DNA of 64,000 nt from Rheinheimera sp. MM224 (GTDB lineage Bacteria > Pseudomonadota > Gammaproteobacteria > Enterobacterales > Alteromonadaceae), in contig NZ_OX352320.1 of NCBI RefSeq assembly GCF_947090785.1, positions 930,001-994,000 on the forward strand, in the 5' to 3' direction. Position numbers and translations under genes: made by a program. The notes below the pieces were generated by a model, which saw nothing but the letters and a program-made list of their open reading frames with translations, ran no database searches and was not told the origin of the DNA. Position 1 is the first letter of the stretch. Every line of letters begins with the position of its first letter. Below are positions 52,507 to 61,292 of the stretch, piece by piece.

Positions 52507-53145
52507 ATGGCAGTAGTCACCCATCGTAGTGCCGCAGTATTGGCACAAAAACTTCAGCAGGATGGAATTAAGGACGCGAAAGTCTTATCAGCCATTGCGC
52601 AAACACCAAGACATTTGTTTGTTGAGGCAGTACTGGCGCATAAAGCCTATGAAAATACCGCTTTGCCCATAGGCCAGGGGCAGACGATTTCACAGCCTTA
52701 TATAGTGGCGAAAATGACCGAGTTATTGCTGCAATCACCACAGTGTCAAAAGGTGCTGGAAATTGGCACTGGCTCTGGTTATCAGACAGCTGTATTGGCG
52801 CGATTATTTTCACAGGTTTGTAGTGTAGAACGGATAAAGTCGTTGCAGTTCCAGGCTAAACGCCGTTTGCAGCAGCTGGATTTACACAATGTATCGATGA
52901 AACATGGGGATGGCTGGCTGGGGTGGGCCAGTAAAGCCCCTTTTGACTGCATTATAGTCACAGCGGCACCGCACGAGGTGCCACAAGCCTTGTTGCAGCA
53001 ACTGGCGGAAGGTGGCCGTTTAGTGATCCCTGTTGGTGCTCAGGAACAAGTTTTAAGAGTATTCACCCGGGTGGGTGATGAGTTTGAACAAAAAGACGTA
53101 GAAGCTGTGCGTTTTGTGCCCCTAGTGCCTGGTGAGCTGGCCTGA
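52507..53145 (+). CDS. pcm: protein-L-isoaspartate O-methyltransferase
   Basis: Pcm methylates isoaspartyl residues in damaged proteins. The 212-residue protein has the SAM-binding motif [22 protein letters not shown] and [14 protein letters not shown] in the N-terminal part, and the post-I motif [11 protein letters not shown]. It is the usual partner of surE upstream of nlpD-rpoS. Confidence 0.95.
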   Translation: MAVVTHRSAAVLAQKLQQDGIKDAKVLSAIAQTPRHLFVEAVLAHKAYENTALPIGQGQTISQPYIVAKMTELLLQSPQCQKVLEIGTGSGYQTAVLARLFSQVCSVERIKSLQFQAKRRLQQLDLHNVSMKHGDGWLGWASKAPFDCIIVTAAPHEVPQALLQQLAEGGRLVIPVGAQEQVLRVFTRVGDEFEQKDVEAVRFVPLVPGELA

Positions 53146-53167
53146 TTCATTCAAAAAGGAAGAACAG

Positions 53168-53746
53168 TTGAAAATTTTTCAATGGATGTATGACAAAGCG
53201 TTAGTTTGGGCAAAACATCGTCACGCCGAGCGGTATTTAGCGGGGTTAAGTTTTACTGAGTCTGTAATTTTCCCTATTCCGCCAGATGTGATGTTGGCTC
53301 CTATGGCTCTGGCGCAAAGAGACAAAGCCTGGCGTTTTGCCTGGATCACTACTTTGTTTTCGGTGTTTGGAGGTATTTGCGGCTATTTCCTCGGTTTATG
53401 GTTGTATGAGCCTGTGGTGCTGCCAGCAGTCGAGTATATGGGCTATCAGGCCACTTTTGCCAAGGTCGAACACTGGTTCACTACATATGGCGTCTGGGTG
53501 GTGTTTATTGCCGGTTTCTCTCCCATTCCCTATAAGTTATTTACCGTAGGGGCTGGTCTGATGAATATGGCATTTTTCCCTTTTGTTATTGCTTCTTTTA
53601 TTGGCCGCGCCAGCCGGTTTTTCCTGGTAGCAGGATTGATGTACTGGGGCGGCGATAAAATGCAGCAAAAACTGCGCGATATAGTCGATTGGTTAGGCTG
53701 GGGTACTGTGGCTCTTGGCGGTGTTTTATATCTGGTGTATCGCTAA
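53168..53746 (+). CDS. yqaA: YqaA/DedA-family membrane protein
   Basis: The 192-residue inner-membrane protein belongs to the YqaA branch of the DedA/SNARE-associated family. The start is taken as TTG 53168, giving MKIFQWMYDKAL as in relatives, with AAGGAAG about 5-6 bp upstream; a GTG at 53132 would overlap pcm. Motifs: LSFTESVIFPIPPDVMLAP, FGGICGYFLG, and FIAGFSPIPYKLFTVGAGLM. DedA proteins have been linked to lipid carrier recycling; the role here is inferred. The gene is inserted between pcm and nlpD, an arrangement known from Shewanella. Confidence 0.86.
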   Translation: MKIFQWMYDKALVWAKHRHAERYLAGLSFTESVIFPIPPDVMLAPMALAQRDKAWRFAWITTLFSVFGGICGYFLGLWLYEPVVLPAVEYMGYQATFAKVEHWFTTYGVWVVFIAGFSPIPYKLFTVGAGLMNMAFFPFVIASFIGRASRFFLVAGLMYWGGDKMQQKLRDIVDWLGWGTVALGGVLYLVYR

Positions 53747-53749
53747 CTG

Positions 53750-54598
53750 ATGAAGTTTTTTAGTGTCTGTTGTCTGGTCTTGGTTTTAAGTGCTTGTAGC
53801 TCAAGAGAATCACCAGCACCCGTCACTACACTCAACGACATCAAAAACTACTACAAAAAATATCCGCAAGGTGAAATGGGTTCTGGCTACATGGTCCAGA
53901 CCGGTGACACCTTATATTCCATCGCTTTTCGGGCTGGAATGGATTACCGGGAACTGGCACAACTGAACAGTATTGCCCCCCCATACCGTATTTTTGTAGG
54001 TCAAGTGTTACAAATTGCTAACAAAAAATACATATCAATCCGCGGTGAGCAGCGGGTTTCTTCAGTTAAGTCGTCAAAATCATCTGGTAGCGCCGTAATA
54101 AATCCTTCACAAACCCAAAGTAAATTAACAACTGCCAACAAAGCTGTTGCGCGCAACAATCAAACGGGTTATGTTCGAAAGCAGACAGTAAAAGAAAATG
54201 CAACTTCAGCAGAAAAGACAGTTTACAGTTCTAAAGTTCGGTGGGCATGGCCAGTTCGTGGACCGATATTGGCAGGCTTCTCCAATGCAGAACATGGCAA
54301 CAAAGGGTTAGATATAGGAGGTAAGGCAGGAACTCCTATTAAAGCTGCTGCAGCAGGTGAAGTGGTTTATGCAGGTAACGCATTGCGAGGCTACGGCAAT
54401 CTGGTGATTATCCGTCACAACGACGACTTCTTAAGTGCTTATGCTCATAACCGAAGATTATTGGTGAAAGAGCGTGATACTGTCGCAAGCGGACAAACTA
54501 TAGCTGAAATGGGCAACACAGATGCAACCTCAGTTCGGCTGCACTTTGAAATCCGCTTCCGTGGTAAGTCTGTTGATCCAAAACGATACTTAAAATAA
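53750..54598 (+). CDS. nlpD: murein hydrolase activator NlpD
   Basis: NlpD is an outer-membrane lipoprotein that activates the amidase AmiC at the septum. The 282 residues contain a lipoprotein signal (LSAC, Cys16), a LysM domain (about 43-88, VQTGDTLYSIAFRAG) and a LytM/M23 domain (about 165-280: NKGLDIGGKAGTPI; GYGNLVIIRHNDDFLSAYAHN). The Zn-binding His in NKGLD is replaced, so the domain is catalytically degenerate, as in E. coli NlpD. It is likely that the main rpoS promoter lies inside this gene. Confidence 0.94.
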   Translation: MKFFSVCCLVLVLSACSSRESPAPVTTLNDIKNYYKKYPQGEMGSGYMVQTGDTLYSIAFRAGMDYRELAQLNSIAPPYRIFVGQVLQIANKKYISIRGEQRVSSVKSSKSSGSAVINPSQTQSKLTTANKAVARNNQTGYVRKQTVKENATSAEKTVYSSKVRWAWPVRGPILAGFSNAEHGNKGLDIGGKAGTPIKAAAAGEVVYAGNALRGYGNLVIIRHNDDFLSAYAHNRRLLVKERDTVASGQTIAEMGNTDATSVRLHFEIRFRGKSVDPKRYLK

Positions 54599-54695
54599 TT
54601 ACTAAAATAATAAAAATATCACCCGGAAGGGCGAAAAGGTAAGGAAACCGTGCAGTTCAGGTGATACCCAAAGCTTGTAGAAGTGGGAGAAGGAA

Positions 54696-55694
54696 ATGGG
54701 CCATAAAGATGATGAAGATGTAATCGAATTTAAAGAAGCCGAATTAACGGATGACGTTATTTTAGCTGATGATGATAATGCAGAACCCGATTTAGCCGCT
54801 TTAGCTGCGGAAGAAGACAATACTCCAGACGACGTTTTTACCGCCAATGATAGCGTGAGAGCTATGGACGCCACTCAGATTTACCTGGGTGAAATTGGCT
54901 TTTCCCCTTTATTATCCGCCGAAGAAGAAGTGTATTTTTCCCGCCTTGCTCTCAAAGGCGATAAAGCTGCCCGTAAACGTATGATTGAAAGTAACTTACG
55001 TTTAGTGGTGAAGATTGCCCGTCGGTACATTAATCGTGGTTTAGCTTTGCTGGATCTGATTGAAGAAGGCAACTTAGGCCTGATTCGGGCCGTGGAAAAG
55101 TTCGACCCTGAACGCGGTTTCCGTTTTTCAACCTACGCCACCTGGTGGATCCGTCAAACCATAGAACGGGCCATTATGAATCAAACCCGCACTATTCGTT
55201 TGCCTATTCATGTGGTGAAAGAACTGAATATCTACCTGCGCGCCGCCCGTGAGTTATCGCAACGACTGGATCACGAGCCTACGCCGGAAGAAATTGCAGC
55301 GGCGCTGGACAGGCCTGTTGAAGAAGTCCGCAAGATGTTGAAGCTGAATGAAAAAATTACCTCAGTGGATACCCCTGTTGCAGGCTCTTCGGAAAAACAG
55401 CTGCTTGATGTGTTGGCCGATGAAAAAGAATTAGGCCCTGAAACTGAATTACAGGATGCCGATATCCGTCAGCATCTGGTGATTTGGCTGGACGAGCTAA
55501 ACGCAAAACAACGTGAAGTGTTAGCCCGTCGTTTTGGCTTGTTAGGTTATGAACCTTCTACGCTGGAAGATGTAGGTAAAGAAATTGGTTTAACCCGCGA
55601 AAGAGTAAGACAAATTCAGGTGGAGGCATTACGCCGTCTGCGTGAAATTGTGACTCATCAGGGCCTTAATATCGAAACCTTATTCCAGGAATAG
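54696..55694 (+). CDS. rpoS: RNA polymerase sigma factor RpoS (sigma38)
   Basis: RpoS directs general stress and stationary-phase transcription. The 332-residue protein has the acidic N-terminus, sigma70 region 1.2 ([21 protein letters not shown]), region 2 ([30 protein letters not shown]), region 3 and region 4 ([30 protein letters not shown]). RBS GAGAAGGA precedes ATG 54696. Gene order pcm-yqaA-nlpD-rpoS is standard. Its mRNA leader is probably long, but no sRNA-binding site can be assigned. Confidence 0.98.
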   Translation: MGHKDDEDVIEFKEAELTDDVILADDDNAEPDLAALAAEEDNTPDDVFTANDSVRAMDATQIYLGEIGFSPLLSAEEEVYFSRLALKGDKAARKRMIESNLRLVVKIARRYINRGLALLDLIEEGNLGLIRAVEKFDPERGFRFSTYATWWIRQTIERAIMNQTRTIRLPIHVVKELNIYLRAARELSQRLDHEPTPEEIAAALDRPVEEVRKMLKLNEKITSVDTPVAGSSEKQLLDVLADEKELGPETELQDADIRQHLVIWLDELNAKQREVLARRFGLLGYEPSTLEDVGKEIGLTRERVRQIQVEALRRLREIVTHQGLNIETLFQE

Positions 55695-55721
55695 TAGGTT
55701 GCACTACTCCGAGAAAAACAA

Positions 55722-55752
55722 AGACCTGTCGCCTTGTCGACAGGTTTTCTTT
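55722..55752 (+). terminator. intrinsic terminator of rpoS
   Basis: ACCTGTCG-CCTTGT-CGACAGGT followed by TTTTCTTTT, 28 bp after the rpoS stop. Confidence 0.85.
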
Positions 55753-56172
55753 TACTGGTACTGATATCTGCAATAAGACTTTTAACAGCTCTGAGCATTT
55801 AACTCTGTATACCTGCCTACCTTAACGTCTTGCTTTTGTACTGAAAACCAGGACTGATAAAGCTTATATAACTGCGCTATTCCGAAGATAAACTTCGTAC
55901 AGTGACTTTGCTGGAAAAAATAGTTAAATAAATCCCTGAAAAGAGCCGGATTGCTGTTTTTTGAGATTATTTTTGTTGCTTTTGTTTCATAGTTTTATTT
56001 TTTTCATGTCAGATTTGTTTGTTTTCTTGAAAAGACTCATTTAGGTTAATTTTACACAACCACTCTTAGCTGAGATTTTGGTTGTGCTTGGACTATTAGC
56101 TATGGGTCTTGTAGCTTAGTTTTCATAAAAATCCATCCAGGGATTAAATTAAAACTCAAAGAGAATATAAAA
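55753..56172. other. AT-rich gap upstream of the TonB receptor gene
   Basis: Beyond the rpoS terminator about 420 bp hold no ORF worth naming. The stretch is AT-rich. One hairpin stands out: CACAACCA at 56055-56062 pairs with TGGTTGTG at 56079-56086, with TCT/AGA pairing inside. No Fur-like box was recognised. It may hold the receptor's promoter and a regulatory leader; a small RNA cannot be excluded. Confidence 0.5.
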
Positions 56173-58584
56173 ATGAAAAAGAAATACAACTTAAGCGTTT
56201 TGACACTCGCAATGTTGCCACTCTTGGCTGTTCCTGCTGTTTTGTCCGCTCAAAATCAGGATACAGCTAATGTTTCCGCTGAAGAGCAAGAGATGGAAGT
56301 CATTACTGTCACATCACGTAAACGTTTGGAGTCCTTGATTGAGGTTCCGATGAATGTTAGCTCGGTGTCTGCTATTGAGATTTCAAACAGGAATCTCATT
56401 AATAAAGATGACCTCTACAGGACTCTTGCAGGAGCAGCCTCTCCAACGGGCACATTAATTTTGCGTGGTTTATCTGGTGGTAACGGTGCTGCACCTTCCA
56501 CAACATCTTCATTTACAGATGATATTCCTTTTAACTTTGTTGATTTATATGACATTGAAGCTGTTGAGGTATTACGTGGCCCACAAGGTACGTTGTGGGG
56601 ATCAAATGCTATAGGTGGCACGGTTCGGGTTATAACCCAAAAGCCAAAGCTGGATACCGTTGAGTTTACTTCCTCACTGCAATCTAAGAATACAAAAAAT
56701 GTTGAAGGTCTGGATTTGCAAGGTTGGGCAGCAGTTAATATTCCTTTGATTGAAAATGCCTTAGCTATGCGCGTGACAGGGCACAGTTCTAATAAACCCG
56801 GTGCTATTATTAACGGGGCAACTGGTGTGCAAAACGAAGTAAAAGACCAGTATTTACGTACTCAGTTTTTATGGCAACTCAGTGAAGACACCAGTGTTAA
56901 CTTAGGTTATTACAATGTTACGAACCGTAGTGTTGGAACTGCTTTTGCTGATTTGTCACGCCCCAACAGTAGGACATTCGCTAATACAGTTGAAAATCCG
57001 GACTCAAACTATGGTTATGATGTGAGTTATGTCTCTACACCTTGTGCTGAAGGGCAAAACCGGGCGGCGTGCTTTGGTAATGTATCATCGACACCTGTTA
57101 GCAAATACCACATTTGGGAAAGTCTGGATGGCTGGTCTAAAGATAATACAGAACTTGTGACTTTAACCGCCAGTGTGGATGACGTGATGGATTTTGCTGA
57201 TTTCACTTATTCAGGCTCTTATCGCACTATTCAGGAAGATTCTCTGGACAACTGGTCCCGACTAGATATGAACGATTTAGTCAAAACCTGGATTATTAAC
57301 TATGACAAAACTGCACGAGTGACTCACGAGTTTCGGTTGCAGGATAAAGGTAATCTGGAAAACTTTACCTGGACTGTCGGAGCTTTTTACGACAAAGGCT
57401 GGCGAGGCAATATCCCTAATACACAGTTTCAGTACCATGAAAGCGATGATCGCAGCATAGCAATATTCTCTGACTGGAATGACTGGGTGGATTGGGATAA
57501 CTACTGGGGGGAAATTGGTATTTATAATGTAGGTCAGCTTGGTGAAGCTTTATACGGTGATAAAAGTAAAAACTACAATTTGTACTACAACGGTTCGCAT
57601 AATACAGAAGTGGCATTCTTTGGTGAAACAACCTACACAGTGGATATGACAGATCTGGGTAGTTTAGAGTTTACTGCTGGTATTCGTTATTACGATCTTG
57701 AAGATTATGCTTCTTTTGGCTATAGCGGAATTTGGGAGGCAAGAGAAGGTCGTACAGCCTTGAGTGAAGGTGAAGAATCAGGCAACAGAAAAAAGCTAAG
57801 TGTTGCCTGGATGCCTGAATCTAAAGATATGTCTGTTTATGCTTTATATTCAGAAGGTTACCGTCCAGGTGGGAACAACACACCTTTGGCGGCGGCCTGT
57901 CGGAATGATGAGTATGCTTCTGGCCACACAACCCGCTACAAGAGTGACAGCATCGACAACTATGAAATTGGTTATAAAGCTAATTTAGGTAATCTGCGCT
58001 TTTCAACTGCTGTATACCAGATTGATTGGGACGATGTTTGGGCCTCTGTCTATATGCCAACCTGTGGTTTCAGTTACACAGCCAATGCTGCTAAAGCACG
58101 CTCCCGTGGTCTTGAGTGGGAGAGTACTTATAGCTTTGAAAATGATCTGGAGCTGGTTTTGAATGCTTCTTACACTAACTCAGAAATGTTATCTGACGTA
58201 GAAGCTCTGGGGGCTGAGTATGGTGAGGATATGACTCAGGTGCCTAAGTACAATGCTTATTTAGGCTTGGATAAAGGCTTTACTTGGTTTAACAAACAAA
58301 CCAATGTTCGTCTAGATGTCGAAGCTTATGGTCAATACCGATCACATTTTAATGCACGGGATGATGGTTCTGACACTGCTGATGCCTATCGTCGTGTCAA
58401 TCTGTCATCACGTATTGAGTTAAACGACAATGTGCGTCTTTCAGCATTTATCCATAACCTGTTTGACTCTGAAATTGAACAATTCAAACAAGCGCGAAGC
58501 CGCACCAACAGCACAAATAACCTGAACGTACTCTATGCTCCAGAGCGCAGCGTCACTTTCAGGGTTGATTACAGTTTTATGTAA
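56173..58584 (+). CDS. TonB-dependent outer-membrane receptor
   Basis: The 803-residue protein has a signal peptide (1-26, ending VLSAQ), a TonB-box-like segment (EVITVTSRKR at about 42-51), a plug domain (about 55-160: TLILRGLSGG; AVEVLRGPQGTLWGSNAIGGTVRVIT region) and a C-terminal beta-barrel with alternating aromatic strands, ending VTFRVDYSFM. Barrel proteins normally end in an aromatic residue; here Met follows Phe. The ligand is unknown and no transport genes are adjacent; the group resembles receptors that Alteromonadales use for plant- or algal-derived and siderophore-like compounds. Codon use looks more AT-rich than that of its neighbours. Confidence 0.9.
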   Translation: MKKKYNLSVLTLAMLPLLAVPAVLSAQNQDTANVSAEEQEMEVITVTSRKRLESLIEVPMNVSSVSAIEISNRNLINKDDLYRTLAGAASPTGTLILRGLSGGNGAAPSTTSSFTDDIPFNFVDLYDIEAVEVLRGPQGTLWGSNAIGGTVRVITQKPKLDTVEFTSSLQSKNTKNVEGLDLQGWAAVNIPLIENALAMRVTGHSSNKPGAIINGATGVQNEVKDQYLRTQFLWQLSEDTSVNLGYYNVTNRSVGTAFADLSRPNSRTFANTVENPDSNYGYDVSYVSTPCAEGQNRAACFGNVSSTPVSKYHIWESLDGWSKDNTELVTLTASVDDVMDFADFTYSGSYRTIQEDSLDNWSRLDMNDLVKTWIINYDKTARVTHEFRLQDKGNLENFTWTVGAFYDKGWRGNIPNTQFQYHESDDRSIAIFSDWNDWVDWDNYWGEIGIYNVGQLGEALYGDKSKNYNLYYNGSHNTEVAFFGETTYTVDMTDLGSLEFTAGIRYYDLEDYASFGYSGIWEAREGRTALSEGEESGNRKKLSVAWMPESKDMSVYALYSEGYRPGGNNTPLAAACRNDEYASGHTTRYKSDSIDNYEIGYKANLGNLRFSTAVYQIDWDDVWASVYMPTCGFSYTANAAKARSRGLEWESTYSFENDLELVLNASYTNSEMLSDVEALGAEYGEDMTQVPKYNAYLGLDKGFTWFNKQTNVRLDVEAYGQYRSHFNARDDGSDTADAYRRVNLSSRIELNDNVRLSAFIHNLFDSEIEQFKQARSRTNSTNNLNVLYAPERSVTFRVDYSFM

Positions 58585-58603
58585 TCAACAAGAATCTGAA
58601 TAC

Positions 58604-58634
58604 AAAGCCCTGCATTTAACTGTGGGGCTTTTTT
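58604..58634 (+). terminator. intrinsic terminator of the TonB receptor gene
   Basis: AAAGCCC and GGGCTTT pair around a 14-nt loop, followed by TTTT, 20 bp after the stop. Confidence 0.75.
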
Positions 58635-58877
58635 CTTTCAGTTTCGTCTTTGAGGTGAATAGTTAGAATATCCTGGATATCTGATACTGACTCTTCTTTC
58701 AGTAGCTCTATGCGAATGTTATAGGTAGTTAAACGATACTGCCTGGCCAAATAGATTGATTCATTGTGTGTTTGTAATTTGTGCTGGCATAACCCTTGCT
58801 CCTTTCTGATACAGAACAAAAAAAGCAGGCCTTGAACTGATGTTGTTCGGGTCGTATCGGACGTGAAGGAGTCGCCA

Positions 58878-60329
58878 ATGGGTGCAAAAAGTTTTGGGCA
58901 CTATCAGCAAATCAGCCAGTGTTTTGATGAGCTGGTGCAGGCGGATGGACAAATACGACCACCAGCTGCGGCTATAGCACGTTTTATTGATCGACACGGC
59001 TCTGCTGAGCTCATTCAAAGACAAGAGCAGTTAAATCAAACGATTAGCGCTATGGGCGTTTGTTTTACCTTGTATTCAGACGGCAATAATATCGACCGCT
59101 GCTGGCCTTTGGATGTGATGCCACGCACCATCCCAAGCTCAGAATGGCAAAAAACCAGTGGTGGTCTGAAACAACGTTTAGCTGCTTTAAACCTGTTTAT
59201 TGACGACTTGTACCACGATCAGCGCATCCTTAAAGACGGCATAGTACCGGCTGATTTAGTGCTGGACTCCCGCAACTACCTTGCACCATGTAAGGGCATT
59301 TCGCCCCGTTATGGGGTGTGGGCCAATATCTGTGGGACTGATTTGGTGCGTGATGGCTCTGGTAAGTTTTTAGTGCTTGAAGATAACTTGCGGGTACCGT
59401 CTGGCGTGTCTTATATGCTGGAAAACCGTACTGTGATGAAACGGGTTTTTCCGGAATTATTTGCTGATTCTTTTATCTACCCTGTAGACGACTACCCGCA
59501 TCAACTCTGGCGTATGTTGGCCTCTTTATCGCCTCGTCCCGGTGATGTGCCTTGCATAGTGTTGCTGACCCCTGGTGTCTACAACTCGGCTTATTTTGAA
59601 CACAGCTTTTTGGCCCAACAAATGGGCGTAGAACTAGCCGAAAATACCGATTTACTGGTGCAGGACGACATTGTTTATTTAAAAACTCTGCATGGCCTGC
59701 AACGCGTGGATGTGATTTACCGCAGGGTGGACGATATTTTTATCGACCCACAAGCTTTCCGGCCCGATTCAGTCTTAGGTATTCCGGGTTTGATCAAAGC
59801 ATGGGCCAAAGGCAATGTGTCTATTGCTAACGCACCAGGCTCTGGTGTGGCCGACGATAAAGTGATTTACGCCTATGTGCCTGAAATCATAAATTATTAT
59901 TTGGGCGAACAGCCGCTTATCGATAACGTTCCTACCTATTTGTGTTTGGACCCAAAACAGCGTGAGTATGTGTTGGCTAATCTGGATCAACTGGTGGTGA
60001 AACCTGCCAACGAATCCGGTGGCTACGGCATTTTGATCGGCCCACGCTCCACCAAAGAAGAGCAACAACAAATGGCGGAAGCTATTAAAGCCAATCCGCG
60101 TAATTTTATTGCCCAGCCGACTCTGGCGTTATCGACAGCTCCTACTTTATGTGATGGTGTGCTGGAACCACGGCATTTAGATTTACGGCCCTTTATTTTG
60201 CAGGGCAGAGATTTGTACTGCACCACAGGCGGTTTAAGCCGGGTTGCGCTGAAAAAAGGCTCTTTGGTGGTCAATTCGTCGCAAGGCGGCGGTAGCAAAG
60301 ACACCTGGATCATCAACGATGAGGTCTGA
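58878..60329 (+). CDS. circularly permuted ATP-grasp protein
   Basis: The 483-residue protein belongs to the circularly permuted ATP-grasp family (DUF404/DUF407 in older nomenclature), predicted to make peptide-like bonds using ATP. It shows WPLDVMPRTI, DNLRVPSGVSYMLENR, LTPGVYNSAYFEH, VDVIYRRVDD and the ATP-binding KPANESGGYG (Lys375, Gly381-384), plus EPRHLDLRPF. All key segments look intact. The ATG at 58878 has AAGGAG 7 bp upstream, so the frame extension to 58863 is not used. It heads a tight operon with an alpha-E gene, a fused paralogue and a transglutaminase-like gene, an arrangement known from many proteobacteria. Confidence 0.9.
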   Translation: MGAKSFGHYQQISQCFDELVQADGQIRPPAAAIARFIDRHGSAELIQRQEQLNQTISAMGVCFTLYSDGNNIDRCWPLDVMPRTIPSSEWQKTSGGLKQRLAALNLFIDDLYHDQRILKDGIVPADLVLDSRNYLAPCKGISPRYGVWANICGTDLVRDGSGKFLVLEDNLRVPSGVSYMLENRTVMKRVFPELFADSFIYPVDDYPHQLWRMLASLSPRPGDVPCIVLLTPGVYNSAYFEHSFLAQQMGVELAENTDLLVQDDIVYLKTLHGLQRVDVIYRRVDDIFIDPQAFRPDSVLGIPGLIKAWAKGNVSIANAPGSGVADDKVIYAYVPEIINYYLGEQPLIDNVPTYLCLDPKQREYVLANLDQLVVKPANESGGYGILIGPRSTKEEQQQMAEAIKANPRNFIAQPTLALSTAPTLCDGVLEPRHLDLRPFILQGRDLYCTTGGLSRVALKKGSLVVNSSQGGGSKDTWIINDEV

Positions 60330-60332
60330 TCT

Positions 60333-61292
60333 ATGTTATTAAAATCTTTGGATCATATATTCTGGTTAGGCCGTTATCTGGAGCGTCTGGATGACACGGC
60401 CCGCTTAATTAATGCCACCAGCCATTTGCTGATCGACAGTCACAAAGACAGCCAGTTCAGCTGGCCCTTATTACTGGATGTATTAGGGCAGAATGGCGCT
60501 GAACTCTTAAGTCAGTTACCACCAAGCGATTTGACGGTCGAACAGCAAGTGATGGGCTTTTTAATTACAGACGCCGACAGTGAAGTCTCTATCCGTTCGG
60601 CTTGCAGCGCACTGAAACAAAATGCCAGAACAGTACGACAACTGATCCCCCGTGATATGTGGGAAGAGCTGAATTCACTGGATTTGTTTTTACAAGAGCA
60701 TTGCCAGCAGTTACAAGGCCGTCAGCACAGATACCGTTTAATGACGGAGGTCAGCCGCCGTTGTCAGATGGTGGTGGGGGTGCTGGACGGCACTATGCTT
60801 CGCAGCGACGCTTTTGATTTGTTTAATATTGGCCGGCATGTAGAGCGGGCTGATATGACGACCCGTATTATGGATGTGATGGTATTGCAGCAGCTGCAGC
60901 CGACGGATATTAAAAGACCACGTTTTCGCTGGACTTCTATTCTGAATGCTTTGGGTGGGGTAGAGTCGTACCACTATTATCTGGCGCACCAAAACACCGA
61001 AGTGGATGCGGTGGATTATTTGCTGACCTACGCTGACTTTCCACGCTCCATTGCGTATTGTTTGCATAGAGTGGCTGCGTCAGCCAAAGCTTTGCCTCAT
61101 AGTGCTGCTATATTGCAACGGGTCTGGCAGTTGCAGGACTTGTTAAAAACACAAAACTTATCAGAATTGACCACAGGTCAGCTGCATCAGCTGATTGACC
61201 AATTTCAAACAGGGATTATTGAATTGCATCAGGTGATTAGCACGCCAAAACTTGAATTCTCCACAGATCTCAGCCAACAAATGTCGGCCTGA
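60333..61292 (+). CDS. alpha-E domain protein (DUF403)
   Basis: The 319-residue all-helical protein has the family start LKSLDHIFWLGRYLERLDDTARL and VRQLIPRDMWEELN, then FNIGRHVERADMTTRIMDVMV and SIAYCLHRVA. Alpha-E domains occur beside or fused to circularly permuted ATP-grasp enzymes; their biochemical role is not established. It starts 3 bp after the ATP-grasp stop and its TGA overlaps the next ATG (TGATG), so translation is coupled. Confidence 0.9.
   Translation: MLLKSLDHIFWLGRYLERLDDTARLINATSHLLIDSHKDSQFSWPLLLDVLGQNGAELLSQLPPSDLTVEQQVMGFLITDADSEVSIRSACSALKQNARTVRQLIPRDMWEELNSLDLFLQEHCQQLQGRQHRYRLMTEVSRRCQMVVGVLDGTMLRSDAFDLFNIGRHVERADMTTRIMDVMVLQQLQPTDIKRPRFRWTSILNALGGVESYHYYLAHQNTEVDAVDYLLTYADFPRSIAYCLHRVAASAKALPHSAAILQRVWQLQDLLKTQNLSELTTGQLHQLIDQFQTGIIELHQVISTPKLEFSTDLSQQMSA

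Noticed and set aside
54660..54680. GATACCCAAAGC upstream of rpoS resembling the left end of the TATACCC element
   Set aside because: Only about ten bases match, without a right end. Chance similarity is likely.
58616..58819. Minus-strand ORF of 67 codons after the TonB receptor gene
   Set aside because: It starts inside the receptor terminator region and has no clear RBS. The sequence looks protein-like but no family or conserved position supports it.
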